A stretch of DNA of 64,000 nucleotides from Sphingomonas populi (GCF_004208535.1 NZ_SGIS01000002.1:186001-250000), one strand, 5' to 3'. Counted from the stretch's first letter, positions 37,746-47,403 are shown. The notes: generated by a model from the sequence alone, not told the origin. Numbers and translations: made by a program.

Positions 37746-40712
37746 TTACAGCTTGAAGCGAACGCCGGCCCGATAGGTGCGGCCGAGCTGATCGTAGAGC
37801 GACGGGTTGTTGAAGATCGTCGAATCCGCCGGATCGACATCGAACATGTTGTCGATCTTGGCATAAGCGGTGATGTCCTTGGTCAGATTGTAGCTGCCGC
37901 CGACATCCATGTAGAACCGACCGGGATAGAAGTTGTTGTCGATGGTCGGGTGGTTGTTGTTTGAAACCGGACAATTGCTCTGGCACACGATATATTTGTT
38001 GCCGAAGGTGCCGTCGCTGAACCAGCGTTCCTGGAGCAGGAACGAGAATTGGTCGGTGTCGTAGCTCTGGGTCGCCAACCACTTCCAACTCGGTGTGTTG
38101 CTGGTGTTGTCCCCCGCAGTATCGACCGGGATGGTGCCCGGCAGGCCGGTGTCAGTCACGAACTTCATGACGTGCGTAGCGAGTGCGCGCACGGTGAAGT
38201 TGCCCGGCAGGCCAAGCGGCCGCTGCCAGCGGTAGCTCGCTTCGATATCGAAGCCCTCGGTGTCGTATGAGGCAAGGTTGAACGCCTGCGCGTTGATGAA
38301 GTACGGGCCGGTTGGGTCGCTCAGGTTGGTGGCGCCGCAGGTCGAGAGCACGAGCTTCTGGAAGCAGAGCTGGATTATGTCGTTCGCGCTGAGGCTTGAG
38401 ATCACGCCTTCGATCTTGAGCGTGTACCAGTCGAACGACAGGCTGAGACCCGGCAACCAGTGCGGATTGGAGAGCGTGATGCCCGCCGTGGTGTTGCGGG
38501 CGATTTCCGGCTTCAACGCGGTGTTGCCGATCGCATTCTGGACGGCCACGACGGTCTCGCCGGTGAACGGATTCAACGTGCCGGGCAGCGTCTGTGTGAC
38601 CGGCGCCGCGAACAGTTCCGAGAGGTTCGGTGCGCGCACGTCGCGCGACGTGACCGCACGAATGCGAACGCCGTCGATCGGGAGTGCCCAGGTGCCGCCG
38701 ATCTTCCACGCCCAGACGACGCCCGAGGTGCTGTAATCGGTAACACGCGCCGCCCCGTTCAAATTGGCATGGCCGAGCGCATCCGAATTGAGGATCGGCA
38801 GGTTTGCCTCGAAGAAACCTTCCTTGACGCTGTAGGCACCGTGGCCGTTCTTGTAGGTGCCGGCATACCAGTTGGCGTTGCCGCTGGCGTTCACGAACGG
38901 ATCGGCTGGATAGGCGCTGTTATACGCGGTGTTGGCGGAGCCGGCGCCGTAGGGATCGGCCGTCACTTTGTAGAATTCGTGACGGAATTCACCGCCGAAC
39001 GCGATCGAGAGCGGGCCGGCCCACAAATCGAGCGGCGCGCCCGAGAAGTTGATGCTCAACACGTCCTGGGTCTGGCGCGTGCGCTGATACGGGCCAGCTT
39101 CGGGCATGACATAGCTCAGCGCTTCTGCCGAGGGATTGCCGCCGATGATGTTGAGCGGCTTACAGCCACTCGCCTGAGCCACCGGGTTACGGCAGACGAT
39201 CTGGCCACCCTGATACACCGCGTCGATCGCCTGGGTGAAGCGACCATTGAGCAGGATGTTGTTCACATCGACGTTGGTGTAGTTCGTGCCGTGTTCACCG
39301 TAGATGTCGTAGGACCATTCGGTCCCTGCGACCGGCACACGCCCCTTGGCGCCGGCGACGAAGCGATATTGGCGGCGGTTGGTGTAAACGCGCGTGTTGC
39401 CGAGCGCGGCGTTGCTGGTGCCGTACTGGAAGTTGGTGATCCCCGCCGTGCCGCATGCGTTCCGAATCTCCTGGGGCAGATACGCATTGTCGCACTGGAT
39501 GGTCAGGCCGGGCTTGTTCTGGCCGTTGATCGGCTGGTTGTTGGTCTTCACCTGACCGACGTTCGCGGTGAAATACAGCTCGTTGTCGGGTGCGATGTCG
39601 AAACCGACGCGGGTGTAACCGTTCACCCGCTGAAGCGCGGATTGAAGCGACCGGCCCACATCGACGTTGCCCGAGAGATCGCCGCCGACGCAGGAACCGC
39701 CAAAACAGCCCGTGACACCGCCACCCGGCGCGCGCGTCGGTACGCCGTTCGATCCGTACTGGAACTGGAACGGCCGGCCAGACTGGTCGAACGCGGTTCC
39801 CTGAAGCGGTCCGCCAGTGATGAGGCCGTATTTGGTATAGGTGTTTGACTGAGTGTTGTTGCGAATGAGGTACTGCGGCGAACCGTCGTTGAGGACGTTG
39901 CGGTTGATCATCGAGGTTTGGTGGAACCACTTGCGGCCGCCGGCCATGTTCAGGCCGTAATTGCCGCCGCCAACACCATCGTCATGCGCGTATTCGCCGC
40001 TGGCGACGACATGCAGGCGATCGCCGAAAAAGCTATGGCCGAACGCTAACTGCGCCAGCACCTGCTTGTTATCGCCATAGGTGGTGATACCGCCCTGGAC
40101 GTTACCCTTGATGCCGTTGAAGCGCGTGTCGGTGATGAAGTTGACCACGCCGCCGACCGCGTCCGAACCGTAAGACGCCGATGCACCGCCGTTGACGACA
40201 TCGACACGCTGGACGAGCAACTGCGGGAACAGGCTGACGTCGGGAACGCCGGTGACGTTCGCGCCGACGACGCGCTGGCCGTCGAGCAGGGTCAGCGTGC
40301 GGATCGCGCCGACGCCGCGCAGCGAGAACGAGCTGAGGCCCTGCGTGCCGCTCGACGTGCTGAACGTGTTGACCGTCGAGCCGGTCGACCCTTGCAGTGA
40401 CGGCAACTGTGCGATCGTGTTGAAGAGGTTGGGCTGGGCGTTCTGCGCGATGTCCGCTGCGGTGATCGTCGTCGTCGGCGTCGGCGCGGTGAAGCCGCGC
40501 GTCGCGATGCGCGAGCCGGTGACGACGATGTCGCGTGCGGCGGCATCGGTTTGGGCGGGTGCCTGCGGCTCAAGTGTCGCAGGGGCTTCAGCGGCAGGTT
40601 GTGCCGGTGCCTGTGCCTGCGCGAACGCCGGCAATGGCAGACAGGCGACGACCGCCGCCAACGAAGCGCCGCGCAAAAGGGACGCGCGGCAATCCAGAGC
40701 TTTCAACGTCAT
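37746..40712 (-). CDS. TonB-dependent outer-membrane receptor
   Basis: A 988-residue receptor. The start at MTLKALDCRA has GGGGAG six bases upstream; the signal peptide ends near AFAQA. A Pro/Ala-rich linker is followed by the TonB-box-like DIVVTGSRI, a plug domain (LPSLQGSTGSTVNTFS, LRGVGAIRTLTLLDGQRVV, NGGASASYGSDAVGGVVNFIT) and a 22-strand barrel ending in AGVRFKL. The type is that used by sphingomonads and Caulobacter for oligosaccharides. The operator ATGTTTACGTTAACAT lies about 300 bases upstream. It would bring xylan- or pectin-derived oligosaccharides into the periplasm for the enzymes encoded around it. Confidence 0.94.
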   Translation of the reverse strand: MTLKALDCRASLLRGASLAAVVACLPLPAFAQAQAPAQPAAEAPATLEPQAPAQTDAAARDIVVTGSRIATRGFTAPTPTTTITAADIAQNAQPNLFNTIAQLPSLQGSTGSTVNTFSTSSGTQGLSSFSLRGVGAIRTLTLLDGQRVVGANVTGVPDVSLFPQLLVQRVDVVNGGASASYGSDAVGGVVNFITDTRFNGIKGNVQGGITTYGDNKQVLAQLAFGHSFFGDRLHVVASGEYAHDDGVGGGNYGLNMAGGRKWFHQTSMINRNVLNDGSPQYLIRNNTQSNTYTKYGLITGGPLQGTAFDQSGRPFQFQYGSNGVPTRAPGGGVTGCFGGSCVGGDLSGNVDVGRSLQSALQRVNGYTRVGFDIAPDNELYFTANVGQVKTNNQPINGQNKPGLTIQCDNAYLPQEIRNACGTAGITNFQYGTSNAALGNTRVYTNRRQYRFVAGAKGRVPVAGTEWSYDIYGEHGTNYTNVDVNNILLNGRFTQAIDAVYQGGQIVCRNPVAQASGCKPLNIIGGNPSAEALSYVMPEAGPYQRTRQTQDVLSINFSGAPLDLWAGPLSIAFGGEFRHEFYKVTADPYGAGSANTAYNSAYPADPFVNASGNANWYAGTYKNGHGAYSVKEGFFEANLPILNSDALGHANLNGAARVTDYSTSGVVWAWKIGGTWALPIDGVRIRAVTSRDVRAPNLSELFAAPVTQTLPGTLNPFTGETVVAVQNAIGNTALKPEIARNTTAGITLSNPHWLPGLSLSFDWYTLKIEGVISSLSANDIIQLCFQKLVLSTCGATNLSDPTGPYFINAQAFNLASYDTEGFDIEASYRWQRPLGLPGNFTVRALATHVMKFVTDTGLPGTIPVDTAGDNTSNTPSWKWLATQSYDTDQFSFLLQERWFSDGTFGNKYIVCQSNCPVSNNNHPTIDNNFYPGRFYMDVGGSYNLTKDITAYAKIDNMFDVDPADSTIFNNPSLYDQLGRTYRAGVRFKL

Positions 40713-41017
40713 GTATATCTCCCCTGGCCTGTAAGGCGATGTTTCTTGATATTTCCCCGAACGCGACACCGTGCCCGGAACGGTTGATGATCGTGCATCG
40801 TGCGGACGGAACCGCGCGGCGGAACGCGCATCGCCGCCGCCTCGCCATGAGGCGGCCGCAGTTACTTCGCGGGAAGTGCCGCGATGGTGCGATGCTGCAA
40901 TGCTGAAGGAACGTGTTTCAGGTTTTCTCTCCCCTTTTCGTAGCCATTACTCGTCTCATGTGCCGTTGAACCGAGCATCATGACCCCATCGCGCGCTTTG
41001 CTTTTGTGCATCGCACA

Positions 41018-41033
41018 ATGTTTACGTTAACAT
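41018..41033. promoter_or_regulatory. LacI-type operator, copy 2
   Basis: ATGTTTACGTTAACAT, identical over 16 bases to copy 1. It lies in the 493-base gap between the divergent TonB receptor and MFS genes (40713-41205); apart from this and copy 3 the gap shows no gene I can support. Confidence 0.75.
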
Positions 41034-41181
41034 CTTCGAATTAGTCCTACCAGCGATGCTTGTCAAGACGATGTGACCTCGGCTAGTGCAGGCGTGAGGA
41101 TGGCATCATGTCCGAAACGATCGAAATGACCGGATCGGGAGCCGTCTTTACCTCTTGCCGCTTGCCTGATCGGGCGGGGCC

Positions 41182-41197
41182 ATGTTTACGTTAACGG
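41182..41197. promoter_or_regulatory. LacI-type operator, copy 3, at the MFS gene start
   Basis: ATGTTTACGTTAACGG matches the other copies in the first 14 bases. It covers the first possible ATG of the MFS gene, and its end merges with the GGAG ribosome site used by the downstream TTG. Confidence 0.65.
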
Positions 41198-41205
41198 AGT
41201 TGCCC

Positions 41206-42453
41206 TTGCGTTCCGCCCGCATTCCCAAGCTGCGCTGGACGATCATCGCGTTGTTCGTCGGCGCGATGATCCTCAATTATCTCGCGCGCTCCGTGCTCGG
41301 CGTCGCCGCGCCAGTGATCCTCGCGGAACAGCACATCAGCACCCAGCAATATAGCTGGATCACCGGCGCGTTTCAGATCGGCGTCATGCTTCAGCCGCTG
41401 GCGGGATATCTGCTCGACGGGGCCGGCCTGCGAATCGGCTTCTTCGTGTGCGCGGCGGCCTGGTCGTTGATCACGATGGCGCATGTTTTCGCGAGCGGCT
41501 GGCTTGGCTTCGCGGCGCTGCGCGGGCTGCTTGGGCTGGCCGAAGGGTCTGCGCAACCGGCGGGGCAGAAGCTGGTCGCGGAATGGTTTCCGGCGCGGGA
41601 ACGTGGTGCCGCCGGCGGCATCTACAACATTGGCGCATCGTTCGGCGCGGTGTTCGCGCCGCCGCTCGTCGCCTGGGCGGTGATGATGCAGAGTTGGCGG
41701 CTTGCTTTCGTCGTCGCCGGTGCGCTCGGGCTCGTCTGGTCGCTGGCGTGGCTGGCGTGGTACAACACTCCGCAGCGTCACCCCCGTCTGAGCGAAGCCG
41801 AGCGCGCGCACATCGCTGCCGGGCAGGAAACCCGGCTGTCGGCGGAAGGGGCGAGGCCGTCGATCCTGTCGCTGCTGCGCCGCCGCGATCTGTGGGGCAT
41901 CGCGCTGCCACGCCTGCTGGCCGATCCGGTGTGGGGCATGCTGTCGTTCTGGATGCCGCTGTATCTGGTGCGGGTGCGTGGGTTCGATCTCACGCAGATC
42001 GCGCTGTTCGCGTGGCTGCCGTTTCTCGCCGCCGATCTCGGCTGTCTGTTCGGGCCGGCGGTGGCGGCGTTCCTCCAGCGGCGCGGCGTATCGCTCATCA
42101 ACGCGCGTCGCGGTGCGTTCACGCTCGGCGCGGTGATGATGACCGGCATGGCGCTGGTCGGCACCGTCGTCAGCCCTTATGCGGCGATCGCGCTGCTGTG
42201 TCTGGGCGGCTTCGCCCACCAGACGCTCTCTGTTACCGTTATCACGATGGCGTCCGATCTGTTCCGCCGCAACGAGGTGGCGACCGCCGCCGGCCTTGCC
42301 GGGCTGGCCGGAAACCTCGGCGTACTCGTGTTCTCGCTGTTGCTCGGCGGCATGGTCGATCTGGTCGGTTACGAACCGTTCTTCATCCTGCTGGGCGTTA
42401 TGGATCTTATAGGAGCAATCTTGTTGTGGACCTTGGTGCGTAAGCCCGCATGA
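41206..42453 (+). CDS. MFS transporter (ACS/hexuronate-oligosaccharide type)
   Basis: A 415-residue major-facilitator permease with twelve membrane segments. Motifs include MILNYLARSVLGVAAP at helix 1, the GLLGLAEGSAQPAGQKLVAEWFPARERGAAGGIYNIGASFGAVFAPP stretch typical of the anion:cation symporter (ExuT-like) group, and SFWMPLYLVRVRGFD in the second half. I prefer the TTG at 41206 because GGAG lies six bases before it and the earlier ATG (41182) is inside an operator and has no usable ribosome site. The stop overlaps the beta-xylosidase start (ATGA). It probably imports the oligosaccharide that the xylosidase cleaves. Confidence 0.9.
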   Translation: MRSARIPKLRWTIIALFVGAMILNYLARSVLGVAAPVILAEQHISTQQYSWITGAFQIGVMLQPLAGYLLDGAGLRIGFFVCAAAWSLITMAHVFASGWLGFAALRGLLGLAEGSAQPAGQKLVAEWFPARERGAAGGIYNIGASFGAVFAPPLVAWAVMMQSWRLAFVVAGALGLVWSLAWLAWYNTPQRHPRLSEAERAHIAAGQETRLSAEGARPSILSLLRRRDLWGIALPRLLADPVWGMLSFWMPLYLVRVRGFDLTQIALFAWLPFLAADLGCLFGPAVAAFLQRRGVSLINARRGAFTLGAVMMTGMALVGTVVSPYAAIALLCLGGFAHQTLSVTVITMASDLFRRNEVATAAGLAGLAGNLGVLVFSLLLGGMVDLVGYEPFFILLGVMDLIGAILLWTLVRKPA

Positions 42454-44066
42454 CCCGCCTTCAAAACCCCATCCTGCGCGGCTTCAACCCCGATCCTTCG
42501 ATCGTGCGCGTGGGTGATGACATCTACATCGCCACCTCGACGTTCGAATGGTATCCGGGCGTGCAAATCCATCACAGCCGCGATCTGGTCAACTGGCGCC
42601 TGGCATCGCGTCCGCTGTGCCGTGGCTCCCAACTCGACATGCGCGGCGACCCAGATTCGTGCGGTGTCTGGGCACCCGATCTCAGCTACGCTGATGGAAA
42701 ATTCTGGCTGATTTACAGTGATGTAAAGCGCTACGGCCAAACCACCGTGAACGGCGCGTCCGGCGCGTCTCTGCGCGACTTTCACAATTTTGTGGTGACA
42801 TGCGACCGCATCGATGGCGACTGGTCCGATCCGACCTATCTCAACAGCAGCGGTTTCGATCCCGCGCTGTTCCACGACGATGACGGCCGTTCCTGGCTGC
42901 TCAACATGCTGTGGGACCATCGGCCCAATCGCGGCCGTTTCGCCGGCATCGTGATCCAGGAATTCGACCGCACGGCGCTGCGGCTGGTTGGCGAGGCGAA
43001 GCTGATCTTCGCCGGCACCGAACGCGGCTTCACCGAGGGTCCGCATCTCTACAAGCGCAACGGCTGGTATCATCTGATGGTCGCCGAAGGCGGGACAGGC
43101 TGGGACCACGCCGTAGTAATGGCACGGTCGCGCTCCATCTTCGGGCCTTACGAAGTCCACCCCGATGGCGCGGTGCTGACCGCGCACGGACGGCGCGATG
43201 CACCGATCGCACGCACAGGACACGGCGATCTCGTCGATCTGGCTGATGGCACGACCTGGCTGACCTATCTTTGCGGGCGTCCGCTGCCCGGACGTGAGCG
43301 GTGCGTGCTTGGGCGTGAGACCGCAATCCAGCCGGTGCGCTGGGGCGACGACGACTGGTTGCGCACGATTACCGGCGATGCCGAGCCCGAAGTCTCGCCG
43401 CTGGCGCCGAATCTGCCGCCTGCGCCGTGGCCGCAGCGCGGGTGGGACGGCCGCTTCGACCAGCCCGATCTGCCTGAAGAGTTTCAGTGGTTGCGCACGC
43501 CCGATCCGGCCGAACTGTTCAGCCTCACCGCGCGGCCCGGCAGACTTCGCCTGTTTGGGCGTGAGACCGTCGGCAGCTACTTTCGGCAAGCGCTGGTCGC
43601 ACGGCGGCAGGAGCATTTCGATTACACCGTGACGACCCGGATGGACTTTGCGCCGACCAGCTTCCAGCAGGCGGCGGGCCTGATCTGTTATTACAATTCC
43701 ACCAAGTTCCACTATTTCAACGTGACGGTGGACGCTGGCGTGCGCCAACTCCAGGTGATGTCGGCGCATCCTGAAATCGGATGCGAGACGGTCGTCGTCG
43801 TACCGACCTTGCCGGATGGCGCGGTCGAACTGCGCGCGACCGTCGTGCAGAACGCGCTGCACTTCGCCTGGCGCGTGAACGCTGCGGAAGAGTGGCAGAC
43901 TGTGCCCATTGCCTTCGACGCCAGCATTCTGTCCGACGAGGTAACCGCACCCGGCCTTCCCAACTTCACCGGCACCTTCGTGGGGATGGCCTGCCAGGAT
44001 CTGTCCGGTACGGCGATACCTGCCGATTTCGAATGGTTCCGGTATGCGGGAAGGGATGCAACCTAA
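42450..44066 (+). CDS. xynB: GH43 beta-xylosidase
   Basis: A 538-residue cytosolic glycosidase; there is no signal peptide, so it acts on imported oligosaccharides. The N-terminal propeller carries D15 (GFNPDPS), D137 (SGFDPALF) and E196 (TEGPHLY), with STFEWYPGV and GVWAPDLSY as in subfamily GH43_11. The C-terminal beta-sandwich (GRLRLFGRE, QQAAGLICYYNSTKFHYFNVT) is the DUF1349/concanavalin domain these xylosidases use to complete the active site. It releases xylose from xylo-oligosaccharides and may also cleave arabinofuranose. It is coupled to the MFS gene and overlaps the convergent LacI stop by four bases. Confidence 0.93.
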   Translation: MTRLQNPILRGFNPDPSIVRVGDDIYIATSTFEWYPGVQIHHSRDLVNWRLASRPLCRGSQLDMRGDPDSCGVWAPDLSYADGKFWLIYSDVKRYGQTTVNGASGASLRDFHNFVVTCDRIDGDWSDPTYLNSSGFDPALFHDDDGRSWLLNMLWDHRPNRGRFAGIVIQEFDRTALRLVGEAKLIFAGTERGFTEGPHLYKRNGWYHLMVAEGGTGWDHAVVMARSRSIFGPYEVHPDGAVLTAHGRRDAPIARTGHGDLVDLADGTTWLTYLCGRPLPGRERCVLGRETAIQPVRWGDDDWLRTITGDAEPEVSPLAPNLPPAPWPQRGWDGRFDQPDLPEEFQWLRTPDPAELFSLTARPGRLRLFGRETVGSYFRQALVARRQEHFDYTVTTRMDFAPTSFQQAAGLICYYNSTKFHYFNVTVDAGVRQLQVMSAHPEIGCETVVVVPTLPDGAVELRATVVQNALHFAWRVNAAEEWQTVPIAFDASILSDEVTAPGLPNFTGTFVGMACQDLSGTAIPADFEWFRYAGRDAT

Positions 44067-45091
44067 GCTGGGGGGGCGGTGGATGCGCGCTTGACGATGT
44101 GATGATCGAGCACGCGCTCGCGGCGACGGGTTTTACGATTGCTGCCGGAGGCTTCGGACGCCACGACCGCAAGCGCTTCGGCGGCGAGCTGGTGGAGCGG
44201 CTGGCGTATCGTCGTCAGCGGCGGCCAGAGCGTTACCGCCGCAGTGGTGTCGTCGAACCCAACCACGGTGAGTTCGCGTGGCACGTCGAGTTGCCGCCGG
44301 TGCGCGACCGATACGATCGCTGCTGCCATATCATCGTTGCTTGCGAAGATCGCCGTCGGCGGCGACGGGCCGTCGAGCAGTTGCTCGCCCGCGATCAGCC
44401 CTGACGCGTAGCTGAAATCGCCCTGCGCGACCTTTACCTCGACGTTCGTCGCGTCGCGCACGGCGTCGTAGAAGCCTGCCATGCGCTCGGCGCTTGCCGC
44501 TTGATCGGGGTTGCCGAGGACGAAACCGAGCCTGCGGTGGCCGAGTTCAAGCAGATATTGCGTCATCTCGCACGCGGCCCGGCGATCGTCGATGCGAACA
44601 CAGGTCGCGTCGGGCACATTATACGCGCCGACGGCAGCGAGCGGCCGCCCTAATCCGCGCAGGACGTTCAGCACGATCGGCGCCTCGCCGAGCGGCGGGG
44701 CGAGGATAATGCCGGACAGCCCCGATTCGGCGAGCCTCTCCAGCGCGGGGCGGGGCGGCGGGGCGCCACCTTCGCCTTTCAAGAGGATCAAGCGCGCGCC
44801 GCGAGTCGAGGCTTCCTCGAAGATGCCGGTCAGAAACTCGCTCATGAACGCGGCACTGGGATTGGAGTAGACGACCCCAACGCGCAGTTCGGCCGAGGTA
44901 ACGAGGCTCCGCGCTGCGGTGTTCGGCGTGTAGGACAACGCCTCGATCGCGCTTTCCACCGCCTCGCGCGTTTCCGGGCGAACTCCGTCGCGGTTGTTGA
45001 TGACCCGCGACACGGTCATCGCGGAAACCCCCGCCCGCGCTGCAACGTCGATGATCGTTGCGCTCCGCGCCGGACGATCGGGTTTGTCCAC
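44063..45091 (-). CDS. LacI-family transcriptional repressor
   Basis: A 342-residue regulator. The GTG start is preceded by GGGAGG. The N-terminal helix-turn-helix reads ATIIDVAARAGVSAMTVSRVIN (about 11-32) with the hinge-helix NTAARSLVTS after it. The periplasmic-binding-protein-like effector domain follows, with FMSEFLTGIFEEA, AIFASNDDMAAAIV and VVGFDDTTAAV. Convergent with the xylosidase gene and within the sugar locus, it is the best candidate to bind the ATGTTTACGTTAACAT sites before the MFS-xylosidase operon, the TonB receptor and the GntP/beta-helix genes. Inducer unknown, probably a xylo-oligosaccharide. Confidence 0.92.
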   Translation of the reverse strand: MDKPDRPARSATIIDVAARAGVSAMTVSRVINNRDGVRPETREAVESAIEALSYTPNTAARSLVTSAELRVGVVYSNPSAAFMSEFLTGIFEEASTRGARLILLKGEGGAPPPRPALERLAESGLSGIILAPPLGEAPIVLNVLRGLGRPLAAVGAYNVPDATCVRIDDRRAACEMTQYLLELGHRRLGFVLGNPDQAASAERMAGFYDAVRDATNVEVKVAQGDFSYASGLIAGEQLLDGPSPPTAIFASNDDMAAAIVSVAHRRQLDVPRELTVVGFDDTTAAVTLWPPLTTIRQPLHQLAAEALAVVASEASGSNRKTRRRERVLDHHIVKRASTAPPA

Positions 45092-45191
45092 GCGGCCTCC
45101 CGGAATTGATCTCACGCCCTCGTACAACATGGCAATGATTTGGCAATGTGCGTGACAGGTCGCTGCGCTGGTCGGCAGCCAACCGCGTGGG

Positions 45192-45659
45192 TCAGCTTGG
45201 CGTCGGGTGACTTCGCGTCGATCTCGCCGGGACGGCTTGCTCGATGCGCGCCATCGCCTCTTGTTCGATCTGCCGCAATTCCCGGATCGTATCGACCAGT
45301 GCGACCTGCTGCTTTTCCAGATCGGCCAAACGTTCACGAACGCGCTCGGCAAGGCGCGCCATCTGCTCGACGTGATCGGGATCGGCATCGTACAGATCGA
45401 GAAACTCGATGATCTCGCGGATCGAGAATCCCAGCCGCTTGCCGCGCAGGATGAGCTGCATCCGCCCGATGTCGCGACGCGTGTAGACCCGGGTGCTGCC
45501 CACGCGTTCGGGCTGGATCAATCCCTTGCCTTCGTAGAAGCGCAACGTCCGCTGCGTCACGCCGAGATGTTCCGCGACCTCCTGAATGCCCTTCCGCACG
45601 CCGTCGGCAGGGGCCTTGCGGACGAGCGCTCTTACGTTCTCCAGATTGTCCGACGTGTT
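45192..45659 (-). CDS. MerR-family regulator, LiuR-like
   Basis: A 155-residue regulator. The start is taken at the second GTG (GGAG six bases upstream); five codons earlier another GTG is possible. The winged helix-turn-helix reads GIQEVAEHLGVTQRTLRFYEGKGLIQPERVGSTRVYTRRD. It continues with LILRGKRLGFSIREIIEFLDLYDADP, the segment typical of LiuR-like regulators of branched-chain and fatty-acid degradation. No metal-binding cysteines are present. A long coiled helix follows. It lies beside acyl-CoA ligase and beta-oxidation genes and probably recognises the TTGAC-N6-GTCAA site at 49266. Confidence 0.87.
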   Translation of the reverse strand, partial: NTSDNLENVRALVRKAPADGVRKGIQEVAEHLGVTQRTLRFYEGKGLIQPERVGSTRVYTRRDIGRMQLILRGKRLGFSIREIIEFLDLYDADPDHVEQMARLAERVRERLADLEKQQVALVDTIRELRQIEQEAMARIEQAVPARSTRSHPTPS

Positions 45660-45735
45660 CACCTGCTGCTCCACCCGCGCGTCATCCCATATTGAGGAAC
45701 AGGAAGGCGCGATCGGGTCAAGAAATTTTCGCCGA

Positions 45736-47403
45736 TCACGCGTGCTTGGCCTTTTCTTCCGCGACCAGCTCCTTCTTGGAGAGCTTGCCGATCAGCGTCT
45801 TGGGTAGGCTGTCACGGAACTCATACTCTTTGGGGAGCTCGATCTTGTTGAGCCGGACCTCCAGAAAATGGCGGAGTTCGGTGACGTCGAGATGCTGACC
45901 GTCGTGCAGCGCAACGAACAACTTCGGCGATTGGCCACGATAAGCATCGGGGATGGCGATGGCGATCGCCTCTTTCACCGCTGGATGCTGATAGGCGGCA
46001 TCCTCGATCGTGCGCGGATAGACGTTATAGCCGCCGCACAGGATCACGTCCTTGATGCGATCGACCAGGAACAGATAGCCGTCTTCGTCGAGATAGCCGA
46101 TATCGCCGGTGCGCAACGCACCATCGACGAAAACAGCCTCGGTATCGGCTGGCTTTCCCCAATAGCCTTTCATGATCTGCGGGCCGCGCGCGCAGACCTC
46201 GCCGCGTTCGCCGTTCGGCATGAGGTGGTCGGGTGCGGCGGGGTCGCGGATTTCGAGGATCGTCGCCGGAAAACGCGGGCCGCAGCTATCGGCCTTGATG
46301 AGACCATCGAGCGGATTGCACGCGATGATCGGCGATGCCTCGGAAAGCCCGTAACCTTCCACCACGCGCGCGCCGGTACGCCGCTCGAAGGTTTCGCGAA
46401 TCTCGTGCGGGAGCGGAGCGCCGCCCGAGATACAGGCCCGCACCTTCGACAGATCAGGGATTTGCGCATCAGGCAGCGCATTGACCGCCGCATAGATGGT
46501 CGGGACACCGAAGAACTGGGTGGGCGGCTTACGCTTCATCGTGCGCAGCATCTGAATCATGTTGAAGCGCGGCAGCAGCACCATCTCCGCGCCGATCTCG
46601 ATCGAGAAATTGAGCACGGTGGTCAGCGCAAAGACGTGGAACATCGGCAGTACGCCGAGCGTGCGTTCCTGATGCGGCGGCATCCCGCCGAGATGAACCA
46701 GCATCTGCGCGCTGTTGGCGGTAAGATTGGCATGGGTCAGCATCGCGCCCTTGGGCACGCCGGTAGTACCGCCGGTATATTGCAGCACCGCCACATCATC
46801 CGGGTCCACCGGGACCGGGGCGGGCGGGGCACGATTCGCCAGCAGGGTGCGGAGCGGCAGGTTGAGCTGCCGATCGGCGATATGCGCGTGATCCTTGCGC
46901 TTGAGAAAGGTGAAACCGAGCGCCTGTATCGTCGGCAGCATGTCGGCCATGCCGCACACCACGATCCGCTCGATCGTCGTGCCCTTCGCGACCGTTTCGA
47001 CCTTGTCGTGGATCACGCCGATATCGGGCACCGCGATCATGCGCGTGCCCGAATCCCGGATCTGATGATCGAGTTCCTGCTCGGTATAGAGCGGGTTGAA
47101 CTGCACCACGATGGCGCCGACCTTGAGCGCCGCAAAATACAGGACGACAAAATAGGGGCAGTTCGGCAGGCAGAGGCCGAAGCGGTCACCCGGCTTCAGC
47201 CCCTGATCCTGCAAGCCCCGCGCCGCGTGCGCGACGAGAGTGCCGATCGCCTCGTAGGTCCACGTTCGCCCGAGGAAGTCGATCGCGGTCCGCTCGGGCC
47301 AGGTCGCCACCGCATGATCGAGCAGATCGGTGATGAGGCGCGGGCGGATCGCGAACGGCTCGTTCGCGAGCGTGATGGGCGACGAGGCGAGGGCGGGCAT
47401 CAT
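45736..47403 (-). CDS. fadD: Long-chain acyl-CoA ligase
   Basis: A 555-residue AMP-forming ligase that activates fatty acids to CoA thioesters. The ATP motif YTGGTTGVPKGAM, the A5 region GYGLSEASP, the aspartate in LRTGDIGYLDEDGYLFLVDRIKD and the C-terminal lysine in KTLIGKLSKKEL are intact. The ATG at 47403 follows CGGAGAC and begins about 10 bases after the stop of the FadL-type porin, so uptake and activation are coupled. It is the last gene of the DUF2147-fadL-fadD run; the MerR regulator follows on the same strand. Confidence 0.92.
   Translation of the reverse strand: MMPALASSPITLANEPFAIRPRLITDLLDHAVATWPERTAIDFLGRTWTYEAIGTLVAHAARGLQDQGLKPGDRFGLCLPNCPYFVVLYFAALKVGAIVVQFNPLYTEQELDHQIRDSGTRMIAVPDIGVIHDKVETVAKGTTIERIVVCGMADMLPTIQALGFTFLKRKDHAHIADRQLNLPLRTLLANRAPPAPVPVDPDDVAVLQYTGGTTGVPKGAMLTHANLTANSAQMLVHLGGMPPHQERTLGVLPMFHVFALTTVLNFSIEIGAEMVLLPRFNMIQMLRTMKRKPPTQFFGVPTIYAAVNALPDAQIPDLSKVRACISGGAPLPHEIRETFERRTGARVVEGYGLSEASPIIACNPLDGLIKADSCGPRFPATILEIRDPAAPDHLMPNGERGEVCARGPQIMKGYWGKPADTEAVFVDGALRTGDIGYLDEDGYLFLVDRIKDVILCGGYNVYPRTIEDAAYQHPAVKEAIAIAIPDAYRGQSPKLFVALHDGQHLDVTELRHFLEVRLNKIELPKEYEFRDSLPKTLIGKLSKKELVAEEKAKHA

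Noticed and set aside
34526-37864. Minus-strand open frame of 1112 codons opposite the beta-helix gene
   Set aside because: A shadow with no domain; the plus-strand protein has a signal peptide and repeated domain signatures.
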